Both the position numbers and the translations under genes were made by a program. The notes below the pieces were generated by a model, which worked only from the letters and a program-made list of their open reading frames with translations, did no database searches and was not told where the DNA came from. 64,000 nt of DNA, taken from positions 62,001 through 126,000 of the forward strand of contig JBBARC010000002.1 of NCBI GenBank assembly GCA_040400005.1, in the 5' to 3' direction. The stretch is from JBBARC01 sp040400005 (GTDB lineage Bacteria; Pseudomonadota; Alphaproteobacteria; Acetobacterales; Acetobacteraceae). This document shows positions 61,872 to 64,000 of this stretch, in pieces. Position 1 is the stretch's first letter. Each line of letters opens with the position of its first letter.

Positions 61872-63500
61872 CTACATACCGCCGGGATAGTTAGGCCCAC
61901 CGCCGCCTTCTGGCGTGCACCAGTTGATATTTTGGGTGGGGTCTTTAATGTCGCAGGTTTTGCAGTGCACGCAATTTTGCGCGTTGATTTGCAGGCGCGG
62001 TTGGCCTTCTTCCACACCCACGGTTTCGTAAACGCCGGCCGGGCAGTAGCGGCTTTCTGGGCTGGCGTACATCTGCCAGTTGGTGCCAAGCCATTTGGCG
62101 GGATCGATAAGTTTTAAGTGTGCCGGCTGGTTTTCTTCGTGGTTGGTGTTGCTGATGAACACCGACGATAACCGATCGAAGGTGAGCACACCGTCGGGTT
62201 TGGGGTAGGCGATTTTGGGGGCTTGGTCGGCACGTAGCAAAACGTCGCTGTCTCGGTGAGTGTGTTTAAATGTCCACGGCGCTTTGCCGCGCAGGATAAA
62301 TGTATCTAGACCGGAATAGAGCAGGAAGCCGAACAGCCCGAATTTGGCAAAAGCTGGGCGCAGATTGCGTTCTAGGTAGAGTTCGTCGTGCACCCAACTG
62401 GTTTTGAATTTTTCGGTGTAGGCGGTGATTTCGGCGGGTTTACCACCGGCGAGGGCTTCGGCCACGGCTTCAGCCGCCAGCATGCCCGATTTCATCGCCG
62501 TGTGGGTGCCTTTGATTTTTGGCAGATTGAGGAAGCCGGCGGCGTCCCCAATCAGGGCGCCACCGGGAAAGGTGAGTTTGGGGATGGCCTGATAGCCGCC
62601 TTCGGACAAGGCGCGGGCACCGTAGGAAATGCGGCGGCCGCCTTCGAAATGTTTGCGCATGTGGGGATGGGTTTTCAGGCGCTGCATTTCTTCAAACGGC
62701 GATAGCCAGGGATTTGCGTAGTCCAGGCCTACCACATAGCCGAAGCTGACCAGACCATCACCGAAATGATAGAGCCATGATCCGGCATAGGTGCTGGTAT
62801 CGGCGGGCCAGCCGACGGTGTGCATAATAAAACCCGGTTTGTGATTTTCGCGGGGGATTTCCCACAATTCTTTGATGCCTATGCCGTAGGTTTGGGGACC
62901 AACGCCATCGCGCAGTTTGTAAATATCGAGCAATTGCTTGGTCAGACTACCGCGGCAGCCTTCGGCGAACAGGGTGTAGGTTGCGCGCAATTCCATGCCG
63001 GGCTGAAAATTGGGGCCATGGCTGCCTTCTTTGGTGATGCCCATATCGCCGGTGGCGATGCCGAGCACGCGGCCATTTTCCATGAGTAATTCAGCAGCGG
63101 CAAAGCCTGGGTAGATTTCTACGCCCAGTTCCTCGGCTTGGGCGCCGAGCCAGCGCACGACGTCGCCTAGGCTTACTATGTAATTGCCGTGGTTGTTCAT
63201 TTGCGGGGGCGTGATCGGGCTTTTTAGCGCGCCATTTTTGGTGAGGAAGACAAAATGGTCTTCGCGGGCTTCGGTGAGTAAGGGGGCGCCGCGGTCGCGC
63301 CAATCGGGCAGCAGCTCGTTCAGCGCGCGCGGCTCGATCACCGCGCCGGAAAGGATATGGGCGCCGACTTCGCTGGCTTTTTCGACCACGCAGACGGCGC
63401 AATCGGGATTGAGCTGTTTCAACCGGATCGCCGCACCTAGGCCTGCGGGCCCTGCCCCCACGATCACCACGTCGAATTCCATTGCTTCGCGTTCGCTCAT
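61872..63500 (-). CDS. electron transfer flavoprotein-ubiquinone oxidoreductase
   Basis: A 542-residue inner-membrane-associated enzyme that passes electrons from ETF to ubiquinone. FAD site: DVVIVGAGPAGLGAAIRLKQ. Quinone/FAD region: HILSGAVIEPRALNELLPDW, FAEGCRGSLTKQLLD, GLDYANPWLSPFEEMQRLKT and GALIGDAAGFLNLPKIKGTH. The C-terminal [4Fe-4S] ligands are in SRYCPAGVYE, NCVHCKTCDIKDPTQN and WCTPEGGGGPNYPG. Length and order match the family exactly. It serves fatty-acid and amino-acid oxidation, which fits the PHA, thioesterase and mcl-acyl genes in the window. Confidence 0.96.
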   Translation of the reverse strand: MSEREAMEFDVVIVGAGPAGLGAAIRLKQLNPDCAVCVVEKASEVGAHILSGAVIEPRALNELLPDWRDRGAPLLTEAREDHFVFLTKNGALKSPITPPQMNNHGNYIVSLGDVVRWLGAQAEELGVEIYPGFAAAELLMENGRVLGIATGDMGITKEGSHGPNFQPGMELRATYTLFAEGCRGSLTKQLLDIYKLRDGVGPQTYGIGIKELWEIPRENHKPGFIMHTVGWPADTSTYAGSWLYHFGDGLVSFGYVVGLDYANPWLSPFEEMQRLKTHPHMRKHFEGGRRISYGARALSEGGYQAIPKLTFPGGALIGDAAGFLNLPKIKGTHTAMKSGMLAAEAVAEALAGGKPAEITAYTEKFKTSWVHDELYLERNLRPAFAKFGLFGFLLYSGLDTFILRGKAPWTFKHTHRDSDVLLRADQAPKIAYPKPDGVLTFDRLSSVFISNTNHEENQPAHLKLIDPAKWLGTNWQMYASPESRYCPAGVYETVGVEEGQPRLQINAQNCVHCKTCDIKDPTQNINWCTPEGGGGPNYPGGM

Positions 63501-63618
63501 CACCGTACTCCCACATCCGTGCTGGTTCACGTATACGTCAATGCCAAATAGTCAAGCATCTCGGCATAGCATCTGTCGCGCATTGCGCGCGCGGGCCAGT
63601 GTTGTCAAAACATTCAGT

Positions 63619-64000
63619 ATGGATGCGTTGGCCGCCCTTAAAGTGCAGGTGGATTGGGGGGCAGACGAGGCCCTAGCCGATGCGCCGATTGATCGGTTTG
63701 CAGAAAGTGCGGCGCCCCGCGTGGCAGCACCTGCCCTGGTTAGCGCACCGCCTATTGTGAAACCTGCGCCGCGCGCAACTATTCCGGTGGCGTTTAGGGC
63801 GGCCCAAATCGCCAAGAATTGCGCAACTATTGCCGATTTGCGGGCGGCTCTGGCTGGGTTTACCGATTGCCCGCTGGCCGCCACGGCGACCAATTTGGTG
63901 TTTGCCGATGGCAACCCATCGGCGGGGCTGGTTTTTGTCGGTGATTGCCCCGGGCCCGATGAAGATACAGCGGGCCTGCCGTTTGTTGGGGCTGAGGGGA
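63619..64000 (+). CDS. uracil-DNA glycosylase, family 4/5-like (C-terminus beyond window)
   Basis: 127 residues are visible from the ATG at 63619 (an in-frame ATG at 63541 would add 26 residues; neither has a clear ribosome site). MDALAALKVQVDWGADEAL opens the protein as in alphaproteobacterial UDGs. After a Pro/Ala linker comes NCATIADLRAALAGFTDCPL, with one Cys ligand of the family-4 [4Fe-4S] cluster. The catalytic motif GLVFVGDCPGPDEDTAGLPF (GExPGxxEDxxGxPF variant) follows. It removes uracil from DNA. It is divergent from ETF-QO. Glu of the GEAPG motif is replaced by Asp (GDCPG). Confidence 0.9.
   Translation, partial: MDALAALKVQVDWGADEALADAPIDRFAESAAPRVAAPALVSAPPIVKPAPRATIPVAFRAAQIAKNCATIADLRAALAGFTDCPLAATATNLVFADGNPSAGLVFVGDCPGPDEDTAGLPFVGAEG

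Overview
The window looks like chromosome of a free-living Gram-negative alphaproteobacterium. Support for this comes from a TonB receptor, OmpA-type and DegP-type envelope proteins, an ETF-ubiquinone oxidoreductase, class II DAHP synthase and two tRNAs with encoded CCA. Rhodospirillales, perhaps Acetobacteraceae, is my best guess from protein style, but no rRNA is present to settle it. There is no phage, plasmid, CRISPR or rRNA locus. Most of the window is ordinary single-copy genes, seeded with an unusual load of small repeats.

Layout. 1-7092: phosphorus-scavenging genes (TonB receptor, beta-propeller phosphoesterase, TAT-exported phospholipase C) around a convincing Pho box. 7152-12357: GST, VWA/CoxE protein, DHA2 drug-efflux MFS, a 0.9 kb gene-free stretch with a 40-nt poly-C run, and a MAPEG protein. 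12654-22620: DUF1003 protein, then a five-gene minus-strand block of alpha-E, circularly permuted ATP-grasp, transglutaminase and DUF2126 amidoligase domains, which is a predicted but functionally unknown peptide-modification system. 23055-29696: a third phosphoesterase, an SDR/DsbA-like isomerase/thioesterase operon, a methyltransferase and a sedolisin protease. 29889-36819: tRNA-Lys, PhyH oxygenase, cyclophilin, a zinc-ribbon/PstS-like/OmpA fusion, membrane protein, DinB, lipase-like hydrolase and GNAT. 36885-43831: a giant three-catalytic-domain glycosyltransferase, phnM plus DUF1045, tRNA-Asn, rpmG and a lipid-type methyltransferase. 43981-50156: DegP protease, a class II (medium-chain-length) phaC-phaZ pair, an exported protein of unknown function and a DJ-1/PfpI protein. 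50306-54295: a pseudokinase-like gene with a membrane partner, and DAHP synthase. 54409-64000: small ORFs including a truncated antitoxin, SDR, aminotransferase, GGT-like lipoprotein, DsbA, DUF3667, a secreted HEFAE protein, ETF-QO, and the start of a uracil-DNA glycosylase.

Two themes connect the genes. The first is phosphorus economy: three PF04185 phosphoesterases, a PstS-like domain, PhnM/DUF1045, and a lipid methyltransferase. The second is repeats. A paired palindromic element of about 125-140 bp occurs six times as a complete pair and twice as a single arm, mostly at gene ends. One copy is split by a 190-bp IS66-like MITE with a perfect 8-bp target duplication. Several intergenic spots carry unrelated tandem repeats with units of about 14 bp.
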